DNA of 14,884 bases from SIG565 sp045656145. GTDB lineage: Bacteria > Bacillota > Clostridia > Oscillospirales > Acutalibacteraceae. The translations under genes were made by a program, and so were the position numbers. Below, in pieces: positions 1 through 6,604 of the stretch. The DNA is taken from NCBI GenBank assembly GCA_045656145.1, contig JAZOQP010000044.1, forward strand, positions 1 through 14,884, written 5' to 3'. The notes below the pieces were generated by a model that worked only from the letters and a program-made list of their open reading frames with translations, was not told where the DNA came from and made no database searches. The first letter of the stretch is position 1. Each line of letters starts with the position of its first letter.

Positions 1-247
1 TACAGGAAGCACAACCACCACGATTATTGAACAGGGTGGATCTAGCGATAACTTGGGTCTTATCTTGGCTATTGCAGGCGGTGTATTCCTCCTAATTATT
101 ATCGGTGTTGTAGTATTCTTAGTTATCTTCTTAAATAAAAAGCCGAAGGCAGCAGCTCCCGTAGTTGTAGCAGCTCCCGAAGCAGAAGAAACTGAAGAAG
201 TAGCAGAAGAAGCGGAGGTAGAAACCGAAGCTGAAGATGCTGAATAA
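1..247 (+). CDS. C-terminal part of a single-pass membrane-anchored protein (5' end outside window)
   Basis: The reading frame is open from the left edge and stops at 245-247, so only about 81 C-terminal residues are visible. They comprise a Thr/Ser/Gly-rich stretch, a strongly hydrophobic segment of about 25 residues (roughly bases 53-140), a short basic KKPK stop-transfer sequence, a Pro/Ala/Val linker, and a tail of about 30 residues made almost only of Glu, Ala, Val, Thr and Asp. By the positive-inside rule the large missing N-terminal part would be outside the cell and the acidic tail in the cytoplasm. This is the layout of a membrane-anchored surface or secreted-domain protein. It is not an LPXTG anchor, because no sorting motif precedes the hydrophobic segment. 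The family cannot be named from the tail. Codons at 53 and 62 (TTG) could be read as starts but have no ribosome binding site and the frame continues upstream. Confidence 0.75.
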   Translation, partial: TGSTTTTIIEQGGSSDNLGLILAIAGGVFLLIIIGVVVFLVIFLNKKPKAAAPVVVAAPEAEETEEVAEEAEVETEAEDAE

Positions 248-260
248 TTAAAGTAAAATT

Positions 261-298
261 AAAAGTAGAGATAACATTTTTGTTATCTCTACTTTTTT
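261..298 (+). terminator. Rho-independent terminator of the surface-protein gene
   Basis: A perfect 12-bp stem (GTAGAGATAACA at 265-276 with its complement at 281-292) has a TTTT loop and is followed by a run of Ts from 293. The As at 261-264 extend the stem. It sits 13 bases after the stop codon. Confidence 0.92.
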
Positions 299-347
299 GT
301 TTTTTCTTTTTCCCCATAAAAGACGAACCGGTTACTTCTTACTCTCC

Positions 348-435
348 AAAAAATCCTGAATGCAATTTAGGTAAGAGTGAAGAAGTAAGAGGTAATAAGT
401 AAAAATCCTGAATACTTACGCATTCAGGATTTTTT
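348..435. repeat. Three copies of an AATCCTGAAT motif beside the tRNA gene
   Basis: AAAAAATCCTGAATGC occurs at 348-363, is repeated without the last bases at 401-413, and occurs as an exact 16-base inverted copy at 420-435. The two forward copies therefore compete for the same partner arm. The intervening DNA (about 331-400) is purine-rich (GTAAGAGTGAAGAAGTAAGAGG) and partly complementary to ACTTCTTACTCT at 334-345. No gene is visible here. It may be the remains of a duplicated tRNA terminator or of a small dispersed repeat. Confidence 0.6.
401..434 (-). terminator. Terminator of tRNA-Arg (bidirectional hairpin)
   Basis: AAAAATCCTGAAT (401-413) pairs with ATTCAGGATTTTT (422-434) around an 8-base loop. 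Read on the minus strand it follows the CCA end of the tRNA directly and ends in a T-run, as expected for the transcript terminator. On the plus strand it would also work as a second barrier behind the surface-protein gene. Confidence 0.85.
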
Positions 436-511
436 GGCACGCCATACTGGATTCGAACCAGCGACAACTGCCGTCGGAGGACAGTGCTCTATCCAGCTGA
501 GCTAATGGCGT
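435..511 (-). tRNA. tRNA-Arg, anticodon CCG
   Basis: The minus strand folds into a full cloverleaf of 77 nt including an encoded CCA (plus-strand TGG at 435-437). The acceptor stem is ACGCCAT (from 511) with ATGGCGT (to 439) and discriminator G. The D arm contains AGCTCAGCTGGATAGAGC and the T arm contains GGTTCGAATCC. The anticodon stem CTGTC/GGCAG closes the loop CTCCGAC, giving anticodon CCG (plus-strand 475-477), which reads the rare codon CGG. It has its own promoter and terminator and is not part of a tRNA cluster in this window. Confidence 0.95.
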
Positions 512-523
512 AGATTTTAATTA

Positions 524-552
524 ATTATAGCATATATTTTTTGTAAATTCAA
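524..552 (-). promoter_or_regulatory. Sigma-A promoter of tRNA-Arg
   Basis: On the minus strand a -35 TTGAAT (547-552) is followed by a 17-bp spacer and a perfect -10 TATAAT (524-529). Transcription would begin about 6 bases before the tRNA 5' end at 511. Confidence 0.85.
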
Positions 553-643
553 TGACCTGGAATATTCTTTAACCGAAAATAACGGGTTTTCATATTATGT
601 ATTGTGAAGTTTTTCACGAAATAAAAATAAAGGAGAAAAAATT

Positions 644-880
644 TTGAACAGTAGAGAATTCATGTTTGAAGACCCGATAATTAAAAATGCTCTTCAAAAA
701 ATAAGAGAAACTGAAGCGGGCAACACCGAATTATCGCCTTTGCCTGATACAACAGTGGTTGCCATGGCTTATGTGCCTTTTCAAAATAATATCACTATGT
801 ATAATGTTTCAGAAGGCTTTTTAAATGGTACTATTTTCCCTGAACTTGATAAACCTTTCTTTGGGGGTAAATGCCGATGA
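644..880 (+). CDS. cotJA: Spore coat associated protein CotJA
   Basis: This 78-residue protein has the CotJA signature in its second half: LPDTTVVAMAYVPFQ, then an MYNVSEGF segment and a C-terminal FPELDKPF. CotJA is a small protein of the spore coat, found with CotJB and CotJC in one operon. In Bacillus subtilis, CotJA and CotJC interact during incorporation into the coat. The start is TTG at 644, preceded at 8 bases by AGGAG (631-635). The next in-frame ATG (662) has no such site and would cut the N-terminus. The gene overlaps cotJB by 10 bases (or by 4 if cotJB starts at the second ATG), which indicates translational coupling. Expression is expected in the mother cell during sporulation, but I could not find a convincing sporulation sigma-factor promoter in 530-640. 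A small hairpin (GTGAA/TTCAC, 604-617) lies in the leader. Confidence 0.92.
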   Translation: MNSREFMFEDPIIKNALQKIRETEAGNTELSPLPDTTVVAMAYVPFQNNITMYNVSEGFLNGTIFPELDKPFFGGKCR

Positions 881-1143
881 ATAAAATGAGTATGCAAAGA
901 AAAATTCATGCTTATGATTTTGCAATTTTAGAGTTTGGCCTATTTCTTGATACCCATCCGAATAATACTGAGGCTCTTAGAAAAAGGCAGGAACTTCAGC
1001 GCAAGCGCCGTGAGCTAATTGCTCAATATGAAAGTCGCTTTGGTCCTTATATTGTTAAATCAACAAAGGTTATGGGTAATCGTTGGAGTTGGGTAGATAA
1101 TCCATGGCCTTGGGAATATAATGATGAGGAGGCAGAAAAATAA
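871..1143 (+). CDS. cotJB: Spore coat protein CotJB
   Basis: This 90-residue protein matches CotJB in size and in pattern: an N-terminal helical part with DFAILEFGLFLDTHPNN followed by EALRKRQELQRKRREL, then a C-terminal aromatic segment (WSWVDNPWPWEYN). CotJB is the middle gene of the cotJ operon and is thought to act in coat assembly; no enzymatic activity is known. The start could be ATG 871 or ATG 877. Both follow a GGGGGT ribosome binding site at 862-867, and the second gives an ATGA overlap with cotJA. The stop TAA shares a base with the cotJC start (TAATG), so cotJB and cotJC are translationally coupled. The aromatic C-terminus suggests contact with a partner rather than catalysis, which is inference. 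Confidence 0.92.
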   Translation: MPMNKMSMQRKIHAYDFAILEFGLFLDTHPNNTEALRKRQELQRKRRELIAQYESRFGPYIVKSTKVMGNRWSWVDNPWPWEYNDEEAEK

Positions 1144-1751
1144 TGTGGCAATATAATAAAAAGTTGCAGTATCCTGTGAATATAAAAAATCCTAATCCAA
1201 AATTCGCCAAAATCATCATCAGTCAATATGGCGGACCCGATGGCGAGCTTGGTGCATCTATGCGATATCTCTCCCAAAGGTATTCGATGCCTTATCCTGA
1301 ACTTAAAGCGCTCCTAACCGACGTCGCTACGGAGGAGCTTTCCCATATGGAGATGGTATCGGCAATGGTGCAGCAGCTAACAAGAAAATTAACACCCGAG
1401 GAAATAACGGCATCAGGGTTCGACACTTATTTCGTTGACCATACTGCCGGCGTTTATCCAATAGCGGCTTCCGGTGTGCCGTGGACCGCTTCTTATATTG
1501 GTGTTAAGGGCGATGTTATAACCGATCTTCACGAAGATTTAAGCGCCGAGCAAAAGGCAAGAACCACCTATGATAATCTTTTAAGATTAATTGATGACCC
1601 CGATATTCGCGAACCGCTTAAATTTTTGCGTCAACGCGAAATAGTCCATTATCAACGCTTTGGTGAGGGACTTCGCCTTGCAACTGATAGACTCAACAGC
1701 AAAAACTTTTATGCTTTTAATCCAAGTTTCGATAAAAATTGTAATAAATAA
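1143..1751 (+). CDS. cotJC: CotJC, manganese-catalase-family spore coat protein
   Basis: A 202-residue four-helix-bundle protein of the dimanganese catalase family, which converts hydrogen peroxide to water and oxygen. In CotJC the domain is carried in the spore coat. All five metal ligands expected from the family can be placed: Glu35 (GEL), Glu65 and His68 (ELSH), Glu136 (EQKAR) and Glu166/His169 (REIVH). The 33-residue distance from Glu136 to His169 equals that between the ligands in Lactobacillus plantarum catalase (148 and 181). Activity is therefore plausible. The ribosome binding site GAGGAGG (1126-1132) lies inside cotJB, and the ATG overlaps its stop codon. The gene is the last of cotJABC and ends at a strong hairpin. 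The protein has a short C-terminal extension rich in Asn and Lys. It lacks the long C-terminal arm of free catalases, as usual for CotJC. Confidence 0.94.
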   Translation: MWQYNKKLQYPVNIKNPNPKFAKIIISQYGGPDGELGASMRYLSQRYSMPYPELKALLTDVATEELSHMEMVSAMVQQLTRKLTPEEITASGFDTYFVDHTAGVYPIAASGVPWTASYIGVKGDVITDLHEDLSAEQKARTTYDNLLRLIDDPDIREPLKFLRQREIVHYQRFGEGLRLATDRLNSKNFYAFNPSFDKNCNK

Positions 1752-1754
1752 AAA

Positions 1755-1785
1755 AATAAGCAGATAGGAAAACTATCTGCTTATT
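1755..1785. terminator. Bidirectional terminator between cotJC and the convergent Gx gene
   Basis: AATAAGCAGATAG (1755-1767) pairs perfectly with CTATCTGCTTATT (1773-1785) around GAAAA. T-rich sequence follows on the plus strand and an A-run precedes it, so it can serve both the cotJ operon and the minus-strand gene whose stop codon is at 1786-1788. Confidence 0.92.
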
Positions 1786-2292
1786 TTATTTTATTTTTAT
1801 GCTTTTTGTGTGATGGATAAGAAGTGTTGCCGCAAGACCCACCAAAAGTCCTGAAATTAGGGCTGAGAGCGAAAGAACGGGAAGATAGTAGATAAGTTGC
1901 TTAGTGGAGAGTAAGAGCGCTGCAACGCCAATTTGGGCTATATTATGGCAGAGGGCTCCAATGATGCTTATAATAGGCATAGAAAAGATTTTTAAGCGTT
2001 TGAAGATTACCATAATTAGTAGGCTTAAAGTGGCACCTGAAAGGCTATAAATAAAGGAAATTGGTGTTCCAAACAATAAAGATACCACTACTAGTCTTAT
2101 AATAGAAACTGTTGCGGCGAATTTAAAATTATATCGATATAGTAAAAAAATAATGATAACATTTGGTAACCCTATTTTAATGCCCGGAGCATAGGCGGTT
2201 ATTGGCGGCAAGAGGGTTTCTAAGAAGGATAGAATAATTGCAAGTGCCGCAAAAAGTCCGCCAAGCGTAATAACTTTTATATTTTTTCTCAT
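1786..2292 (-). CDS. Gx transporter / heptaprenyl diphosphate synthase component I-like membrane protein
   Basis: A 168-residue, very hydrophobic protein with about five or six membrane segments. The APGIKIGLPN motif near residue 37 and the GALCHNIAQ segment are typical of the family named Hpre_diP_synt_I or Gx transporter (an ECF S-component-like fold). Despite the name, catalytic prenyl-synthase motifs are absent and a small-molecule transport role is more likely. The start is set at ATG 2292 because AGGA (2301-2304) lies 8 bases before it. A TTG at 2316 in the same frame has no ribosome binding site and would overlap the preceding gene by 20 bases. The gene begins 4 bases after the NusG-II gene. 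These two genes are common neighbours in Clostridia, often beside FMN transferase (ApbE) or Rnf genes, which are not visible here. Confidence 0.85.
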   Translation of the reverse strand: MRKNIKVITLGGLFAALAIILSFLETLLPPITAYAPGIKIGLPNVIIIFLLYRYNFKFAATVSIIRLVVVSLLFGTPISFIYSLSGATLSLLIMVIFKRLKIFSMPIISIIGALCHNIAQIGVAALLLSTKQLIYYLPVLSLSALISGLLVGLAATLLIHHTKSIKIK

Positions 2293-2296
2293 AGAT

Positions 2297-2635
2297 TTAT
2301 TCCTTTGTAATTTCAACTATAAGTGAATGGGGGAGGCAAACTATCGACTGACCCACTTTGCTTATAGCTTCAGTTTTTACGCAAATGTTGTTTTTACAAT
2401 CGGCGTAACTAATATATGCCTTACCGCTATCTATCACAAGTTGGTTAACGCCATTTTCGGTTTTAATTTCGGTATCTATAATATCTGTTAATGAGTATTT
2501 CCCAATAACTTTTCCGGAAGCTGTAATCTTAACAAACTGTCCGTTATTTCGCGGTTTTAATGCTATAAATCCTATTAAAATAATTAAAATGAGCGAGCAT
2601 AAAAAAATTATATCGCGTAAATTTTTCTTTTTCAT
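2297..2635 (-). CDS. NusG domain II-containing membrane-anchored protein
   Basis: A 112-residue protein with a short basic N-terminus, one membrane segment (about residues 8-26) and an extracytoplasmic beta-rich domain of the NusG_II type. The domain contains a conserved Cys pattern (Cys80, Cys85, Cys100) plus His103 in a VCLPHSLIVEI ending. The cysteines suggest a disulfide or metal or cofactor contact, but no activity is established for the family. It is unrelated in function to the transcription factor NusG and only shares the domain name. AGGTG about 6 bases before ATG 2635 is the ribosome binding site. It lies directly behind a terminator-like hairpin (2647-2677), so no separate promoter fits between hairpin and start. 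Expression probably depends on partial read-through from the LCP gene. Confidence 0.85.
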   Translation of the reverse strand: MKKKNLRDIIFLCSLILIILIGFIALKPRNNGQFVKITASGKVIGKYSLTDIIDTEIKTENGVNQLVIDSGKAYISYADCKNNICVKTEAISKVGQSIVCLPHSLIVEITKE

Positions 2636-2646
2636 AATTCACCTAT

Positions 2647-2677
2647 AAAAATAAGGTCAGGAGCCTGACCTTATTTT
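2647..2677 (-). terminator. Terminator-like hairpin between the LCP and NusG-II genes (possible attenuator)
   Basis: AAAAATAAGGTCAGG (2647-2661) pairs perfectly with CCTGACCTTATTTTT (2664-2678 in register) around a minimal loop. On the minus strand it starts a few bases after the LCP stop codon and its T-tract runs into the AGGTG ribosome binding site of the next gene, only about 11 bases before that start codon. Confidence 0.85.
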
Positions 2678-2682
2678 TTAAG

Positions 2683-3915
2683 TTATTCCTCGAATATTGC
2701 TGCTATTTTGGTTTTAGCCTCTTCAACGGTTTCGGTTTTTGGAATCATAACCGAGAGCTTTTGACCACCTGCGGCGTAGCTGGGTTTTGAAGAACCTGTA
2801 CCATCAACCGAGTAGGATTGAATATCCCAAGAAGCCATATCATTAAGTTGCATCTTTATTAATGACGAAATTTGAACTGAAGAAACATTGGATTTAGAAT
2901 TTGTTGTTATGGAATTCAAAACAGAATTAATTTTTGTAGGATTGAGCATGGAAGGGGAGATAAGTTTATTTATAATTCCGGTAATAACTTTTTGCTGATG
3001 AATTCCACGCTGTCTATCTCCTGCGGAGAACTTCTTGCGTTCTCTTGCAAATGCCAAAGCTGCATCACCCGAAAGCTGATTTTCTCCCTTTTTAAAAGTG
3101 TATGTCTTGCCGGATAAGGAATAGGAACTAGAGAAATCAAAGTCAGATGTTACGGTAATTCCTCCTAAAGTGTTTACGATATCAACAACCGATTTAAAGT
3201 TTACTTTAAAATAATAATTAAACTTAATGTCGAAAAAACTTTCAATAGTAGTCATTGAGCTACCAATACCATAATTTCCGGCGTGTGTAAGTTTGTCCAT
3301 TTTGTTTTGGTTGCCTTCTAGTGGCACATAATAATCACGGGGGATATTAATCATTAAAACTTTTTTGGAGTTGGGGTTAACCGCAACAATCATATTAACA
3401 TCAGATAATCCCTTATCCTTAATTTGACCTTTACCTCTTGTGTCTAGACCTGAAATATAAACTAAGAAAGGTTCTTTTGTTACATTAGCTTTTTCTGTAA
3501 TAAGGGCGTCTGGGTCTTCTGGTATGTTGCTAATGGATTTATGAAATGTACCTACAAGTATACCACCATATATAGCAACTATCGATACTATTACACTTAA
3601 AACCATGCACAAAACCTTTAAAATTATTTTTTGTGTTTTAGTTTCAATCAAGAGGATATAAACAGCCGTTATAAGGATAATAAGTATAGCTAAAATAATT
3701 AAAAATTTAAGCGGCAAAAGATGTAAGAAGGAAACATAGATTAAGCCTGCTATCATAACTAAAAGAGAAATAGCTGCTATAATTCTTGTGGTTAAAAGCA
3801 ATTTAGGGTTTGTTCTGCTGGAAATATCGATATCATCTTTTTTTCTTCCTTTTAAAAATGATAAAAAATTAAAGGATGATTTCTTAGATGTTTTAGAATG
3901 TTTACCTTTTTCCAT
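2683..3915 (-). CDS. LytR-CpsA-Psr (LCP) family glycopolymer-peptidoglycan ligase
   Basis: A 410-residue protein. A basic cytoplasmic N-terminus (about 40 residues, many Lys) is followed by three closely spaced membrane segments (about 43-66, 68-91, 99-123) and an extracellular LCP domain from about 148 to 325. LCP enzymes move polyprenyl-diphosphate-linked glycopolymers (teichoic acids, capsule) onto peptidoglycan. The family's key segments are present: SGLDTR (155-160), SDVNM (171-175), IPRDYYV (191-197), KLTHA (near 209), ARERK (290-294) and GDRQRGIHQQK (299-309). These include the Asp and Arg residues that bind magnesium and the lipid diphosphate. A C-terminal tail of about 85 residues is less conserved. 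ATG 3915 follows GGAG at 7 bases. The gene starts 14 bases after the dehydratase gene and is surely co-transcribed with it, which points to a shared envelope-polysaccharide role. Confidence 0.93.
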   Translation of the reverse strand: MEKGKHSKTSKKSSFNFLSFLKGRKKDDIDISSRTNPKLLLTTRIIAAISLLVMIAGLIYVSFLHLLPLKFLIILAILIILITAVYILLIETKTQKIILKVLCMVLSVIVSIVAIYGGILVGTFHKSISNIPEDPDALITEKANVTKEPFLVYISGLDTRGKGQIKDKGLSDVNMIVAVNPNSKKVLMINIPRDYYVPLEGNQNKMDKLTHAGNYGIGSSMTTIESFFDIKFNYYFKVNFKSVVDIVNTLGGITVTSDFDFSSSYSLSGKTYTFKKGENQLSGDAALAFARERKKFSAGDRQRGIHQQKVITGIINKLISPSMLNPTKINSVLNSITTNSKSNVSSVQISSLIKMQLNDMASWDIQSYSVDGTGSSKPSYAAGGQKLSVMIPKTETVEEAKTKIAAIFEE

Positions 3916-3929
3916 AATATATCTCCATA

Positions 3930-5801
3930 TTAATCTTGTCTTTTATAGGTGGGAACTATTTCGGCAACAATATCTTTAATAGTTTCCGATTCGCTCTCAC
4001 AAGCGGCTTTTAGTCTATCTAATTGGGTTAAGAAAAGTTCATCATCCATAACGATAGGTTTACCAATGTGGATAAGTTTGTTTTCGGTGTCCTGAAGGCC
4101 TTCTTCGTTCATAAGAAGCTCTTCATAAAGTTTTTCGCCGGGGCGAAGACCGGTATATTCAATTTGGATATCAACACCCGGCTCATATCCTGATAAGCGG
4201 ATAAGGTTCTTTGCCATATCTGCAATCTTTACAGGTTGTCCCATATCAAGAACATAAATTTCTCCGCCGTTAGCATAATAACCTGCCTGAAGCACCAATG
4301 AAACAGCCTCGGGAATTGTCATAAAGAAACGAGTTATATCAGGGTGTGTAACGGTAACAGGGCCGCCTGCGGCAATCTGCTTTTCGAAAAGCGGAATAAC
4401 GCTTCCGTTACTTCCAAGAACATTACCAAAACGAACTGCAACAAAATCGGTATGCTTTGAAACGCGATTCATCATTTGAACCACCATTTCGCAAAGGCGT
4501 TTTGAAGCACCCATTATGTTGGTGGGGTTAACTGCTTTATCGGTAGATATAAGAACAAATTTTTCAACCCCGTGCTTAGCTGCGGCTTTAGACATCTTAT
4601 ATGTTCCGAAAACATTATTTTTAATAGCTTCATTGGGGCTATCTTCCATGAGGGGAACATGCTTATGTGCGGCTGCATGGAAAACAATGTTGGGCTTGTA
4701 TTTAGAGAGAACATCTTCAAGGCGAGCGGTGTTTCTAACCGAGCCTATGAGCGTTACCAAGTTAAGTTCAGGATATTTCTTTTGAAGTTCAAGTTGAATA
4801 TCATAAGCATTGTTTTCGTAAATATCAAAAATGATAAGGGTTTTAGGGTTGCTTAAAGCTATCTGGCGGCATAATTCGCTACCAATGGAACCGCCACCGC
4901 CTGTAACCATAACAACCTTGCCCGAAATATAGTTATATATTTCATCCATATTAACCCTAATCTGATCGCGGCCTAATAGGTCTTGAATCTGAACGGTTCT
5001 TAATTTACCTGCAGTGATTTGCCCTGTAACAAGTTGATAAATACCGGGTAGAATTTCAACCTTACAACCGGTTTTGCTGCATATATCAAGAATTTCTTTG
5101 CGGTCCTTACCACTACAGCTTGGTATGGCAAAAAGAATTTTATCAATTGAGTATTGCTTTACAAAGTGGGGGATATCCTCTCTGCCGCCAACAACCGGAA
5201 CGCCCTCTAAAAGATAACCTTTTTTATAAGAGTTGTCATCAATTAAGCAAACAACTTTTCCTAAAAGTTTATCGCTTTCGGCATATTCATGGATAAGCAT
5301 TCTGCCGGCATATCCTGCACCAATAATCATAATTCGTTCTTTTTCAACATTTGAGAGGTGTTTTTTAGCAATGGTTATTGAAATGCTATTGGTTATTCTT
5401 CTTGTGAAACGAATAAAAGTGGTTGATGCAAAACTGAAGATGATACCAATAATGTAATAAGAGCGGGGCATATTAATATCCAAAAGAATGGTTAATGCCA
5501 CACCAATTATTGAAAGCACTATGTAAGCCTCGCTTATTCTAAAGAGGTCTTCCATACCCGCAAAACTTAAAATTGTGCTATATAGCCTGAATATTGCAAA
5601 CACAATTATTGAAATAACAATCCAAACAAAAATTGTTTGAAAATAGGTTTCGAAAAAGTCGGTTCGAATTTTACTGAAATCGAATTCGAATCTAAGCCAA
5701 AGAGCCGCAAAAAAAGAAGCGGCAATTGAAATAGCGTCTAGTAGGAATAGCGCTAATAAATTTCTAAAACGCTTTAGTTTAACACAAGAAGTTGCCTTCA
5801 T
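3930..5801 (-). CDS. Membrane-bound UDP-sugar 4,6-dehydratase (PglF/WbpM/CapD-like)
   Basis: A 623-residue protein with four N-terminal membrane segments (first about 130 residues), a first Rossmann domain with IIGAGYAGR, and a C-terminal catalytic dehydratase domain opening with TGGGGSIGSE. The family converts UDP-GlcNAc to a UDP-4-keto-6-deoxy sugar with bound NAD, the first step to bacillosamine, QuiNAc or FucNAc in glycoproteins and capsules. Catalytic residues are visible in STDKAVNPTNIMGASK: Asp421, Lys422, Met430 and Lys434. Met in place of the usual Tyr is the hallmark of the large membrane-bound branch (D/K/M as in PglF). The start is ATG 5801, because GGAG lies 7 bases before it. 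An ATG at 5819 has no site and the GGAG would fall inside it. A good promoter lies at 5841-5869. Whether it inverts C5 or not cannot be told from sequence alone. Confidence 0.93.
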   Translation of the reverse strand: MKATSCVKLKRFRNLLALFLLDAISIAASFFAALWLRFEFDFSKIRTDFFETYFQTIFVWIVISIIVFAIFRLYSTILSFAGMEDLFRISEAYIVLSIIGVALTILLDINMPRSYYIIGIIFSFASTTFIRFTRRITNSISITIAKKHLSNVEKERIMIIGAGYAGRMLIHEYAESDKLLGKVVCLIDDNSYKKGYLLEGVPVVGGREDIPHFVKQYSIDKILFAIPSCSGKDRKEILDICSKTGCKVEILPGIYQLVTGQITAGKLRTVQIQDLLGRDQIRVNMDEIYNYISGKVVMVTGGGGSIGSELCRQIALSNPKTLIIFDIYENNAYDIQLELQKKYPELNLVTLIGSVRNTARLEDVLSKYKPNIVFHAAAHKHVPLMEDSPNEAIKNNVFGTYKMSKAAAKHGVEKFVLISTDKAVNPTNIMGASKRLCEMVVQMMNRVSKHTDFVAVRFGNVLGSNGSVIPLFEKQIAAGGPVTVTHPDITRFFMTIPEAVSLVLQAGYYANGGEIYVLDMGQPVKIADMAKNLIRLSGYEPGVDIQIEYTGLRPGEKLYEELLMNEEGLQDTENKLIHIGKPIVMDDELFLTQLDRLKAACESESETIKDIVAEIVPTYKRQD

Positions 5802-5840
5802 AACATATCTCCTATTCATAGAAAAAAGATTCCTTTATCT

Positions 5841-5869
5841 ATATTACCACATTTGAACAAAAATTTCAA
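5841..5869 (-). promoter_or_regulatory. Sigma-A promoter of the dehydratase-LCP operon
   Basis: On the minus strand, TTGAAA (5864-5869) and TAATAT (5841-5846) are separated by 17 bp, with a TG two bases upstream of the -10. The leader to the start codon is about 35 bases. The upstream DNA (5870-5905) is nearly all A and T, as in a strong UP-type region. Confidence 0.8.
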
Positions 5870-5922
5870 TAGAATAAATATTTAATATATATTATATAAG
5901 TATCGAAAATAAATGAAAACAC

Positions 5923-6474
5923 TTATTTTTCTTCCATACTAAATTGCATTTTAATATTCATATCAAGGTCTTTCCAGGTGAAAACACCGTCCTCGAAAAT
6001 CATATATCCGTGCCAAGAGTTTTCTTTCGGAATTGAAACCGAACCGGGATTAATATAGGTGTAGTCTCCCATATCCTCGCAAACGGGAACGTGAGTGTGG
6101 CCGTGTAAAAGAATGTCTCCTTTTTTAAGGGATGGTGGAGTAGTGGTATTATAGCGGTGGCCGTGGGTTATAAAAATAGTGTTGTTTTTATAGGGCAAAA
6201 GAGCATAATCGGCCATGCAGTCAAACTCTAATACCATATTGTCAACCTCTGCCTCGCAGTTGCCTCTCACACAAACAATATCGTTTTTAATTTCGTTAAG
6301 CTTTGGTATAATACTTTTGGGTCCATAACCCTCGGGCAAATCATTGCGAGGTCCATGGTAGAGAATATCTCCTAAAAGAATTAGCCTTGAGCAGTTTTCT
6401 TTTTTATATGCATTTAGTAATTTTTCAAAATAAAATCCGGATCCGTGAATATCCGAAGCAATAAACCATTTCAT
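5923..6474 (-). CDS. yfcE: YfcE-type metallophosphoesterase (phosphodiesterase)
   Basis: A 183-residue cytoplasmic protein with the complete calcineurin-like phosphoesterase motif set: SDIHG (Asp8, His10), LLGD (Asp36), RGNCE (Asn72), THGH (His104, His106) and GHTH (His126, His128). These bind two divalent metals. YfcE hydrolyses model phosphodiesters such as bis-p-nitrophenyl phosphate in vitro; the natural substrate is unknown. Length agrees with YfcE (about 184). The start at 6474 is fixed by a perfect AGGAGG (6481-6486) six bases upstream. It is a single-gene unit with its own promoter, divergent from comEC. Downstream, an imperfect A/T-rich hairpin (5905-5931) overlaps the stop codon but lacks a T-run, so termination is not clear. 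Nothing links it to the dehydratase operon beyond shared direction. Confidence 0.93.
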   Translation of the reverse strand: MKWFIASDIHGSGFYFEKLLNAYKKENCSRLILLGDILYHGPRNDLPEGYGPKSIIPKLNEIKNDIVCVRGNCEAEVDNMVLEFDCMADYALLPYKNNTIFITHGHRYNTTTPPSLKKGDILLHGHTHVPVCEDMGDYTYINPGSVSIPKENSWHGYMIFEDGVFTWKDLDMNIKMQFSMEEK

Positions 6475-6509
6475 AAACAGTCCTCCGTATATAATGAATA
6501 CTATATTAT

Positions 6510-6538
6510 AGTATAACTACTTTATAGTAAATAGTCAA
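6510..6538 (-). promoter_or_regulatory. Sigma-A promoter of yfcE
   Basis: On the minus strand, TTGACT (6533-6538) and TATACT (6510-6515) are separated by exactly 17 bp. The start of transcription falls about 30 bases before the ATG. It lies back to back with the presumed comEC promoter. Confidence 0.83.
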
Positions 6539-6551
6539 TGAGTAATAATTC

Positions 6552-6580
6552 TTGCAAAAGTTGAAACTATATGGTAAATT
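6552..6580 (+). promoter_or_regulatory. Candidate promoter of the comEC-holA operon
   Basis: TTGCAA (6552-6557), 17 bp, then TAAATT (6575-6580), each four of six consensus bases, gives a leader of about 20 bases. An overlapping alternative is TTGAAA (6561-6566), 16 bp, TATTAA (6583-6588), but its transcript would start almost at the ribosome binding site. Confidence 0.4.
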
Positions 6581-6604
6581 AGTATTAAAAAAAGGGGGTA
6601 GGGT

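Noticed and set aside
123..317. Minus-strand open frame opposite the acidic tail and terminator
   Set aside because: Its Leu/Glu-rich translation is the mirror of the acidic codon run, it crosses a terminator and has no ribosome binding site.
530..640. Sporulation sigma-factor (SigE or SigK) promoter for cotJA, for example CATATTAT at 591-598 or ATATT-like boxes at 561
   Set aside because: The -10-like box has no matching -35 at 12-15 bases and other combinations have wrong spacing, so no site can be supported.
2293..2316. TTG start at 2316 for the Gx-family gene
   Set aside because: No binding site, 20-base overlap with the preceding gene, and a good AGGA before ATG 2292.
4516..4856. Plus-strand open frames inside the dehydratase gene
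   Set aside because: They are shadows of a well-conserved coding region and lack start signals.
5905..5931. Terminator of yfcE
   Set aside because: The hairpin is almost only A-T pairs, imperfect, overlaps the stop codon and has no T-run on the minus strand.
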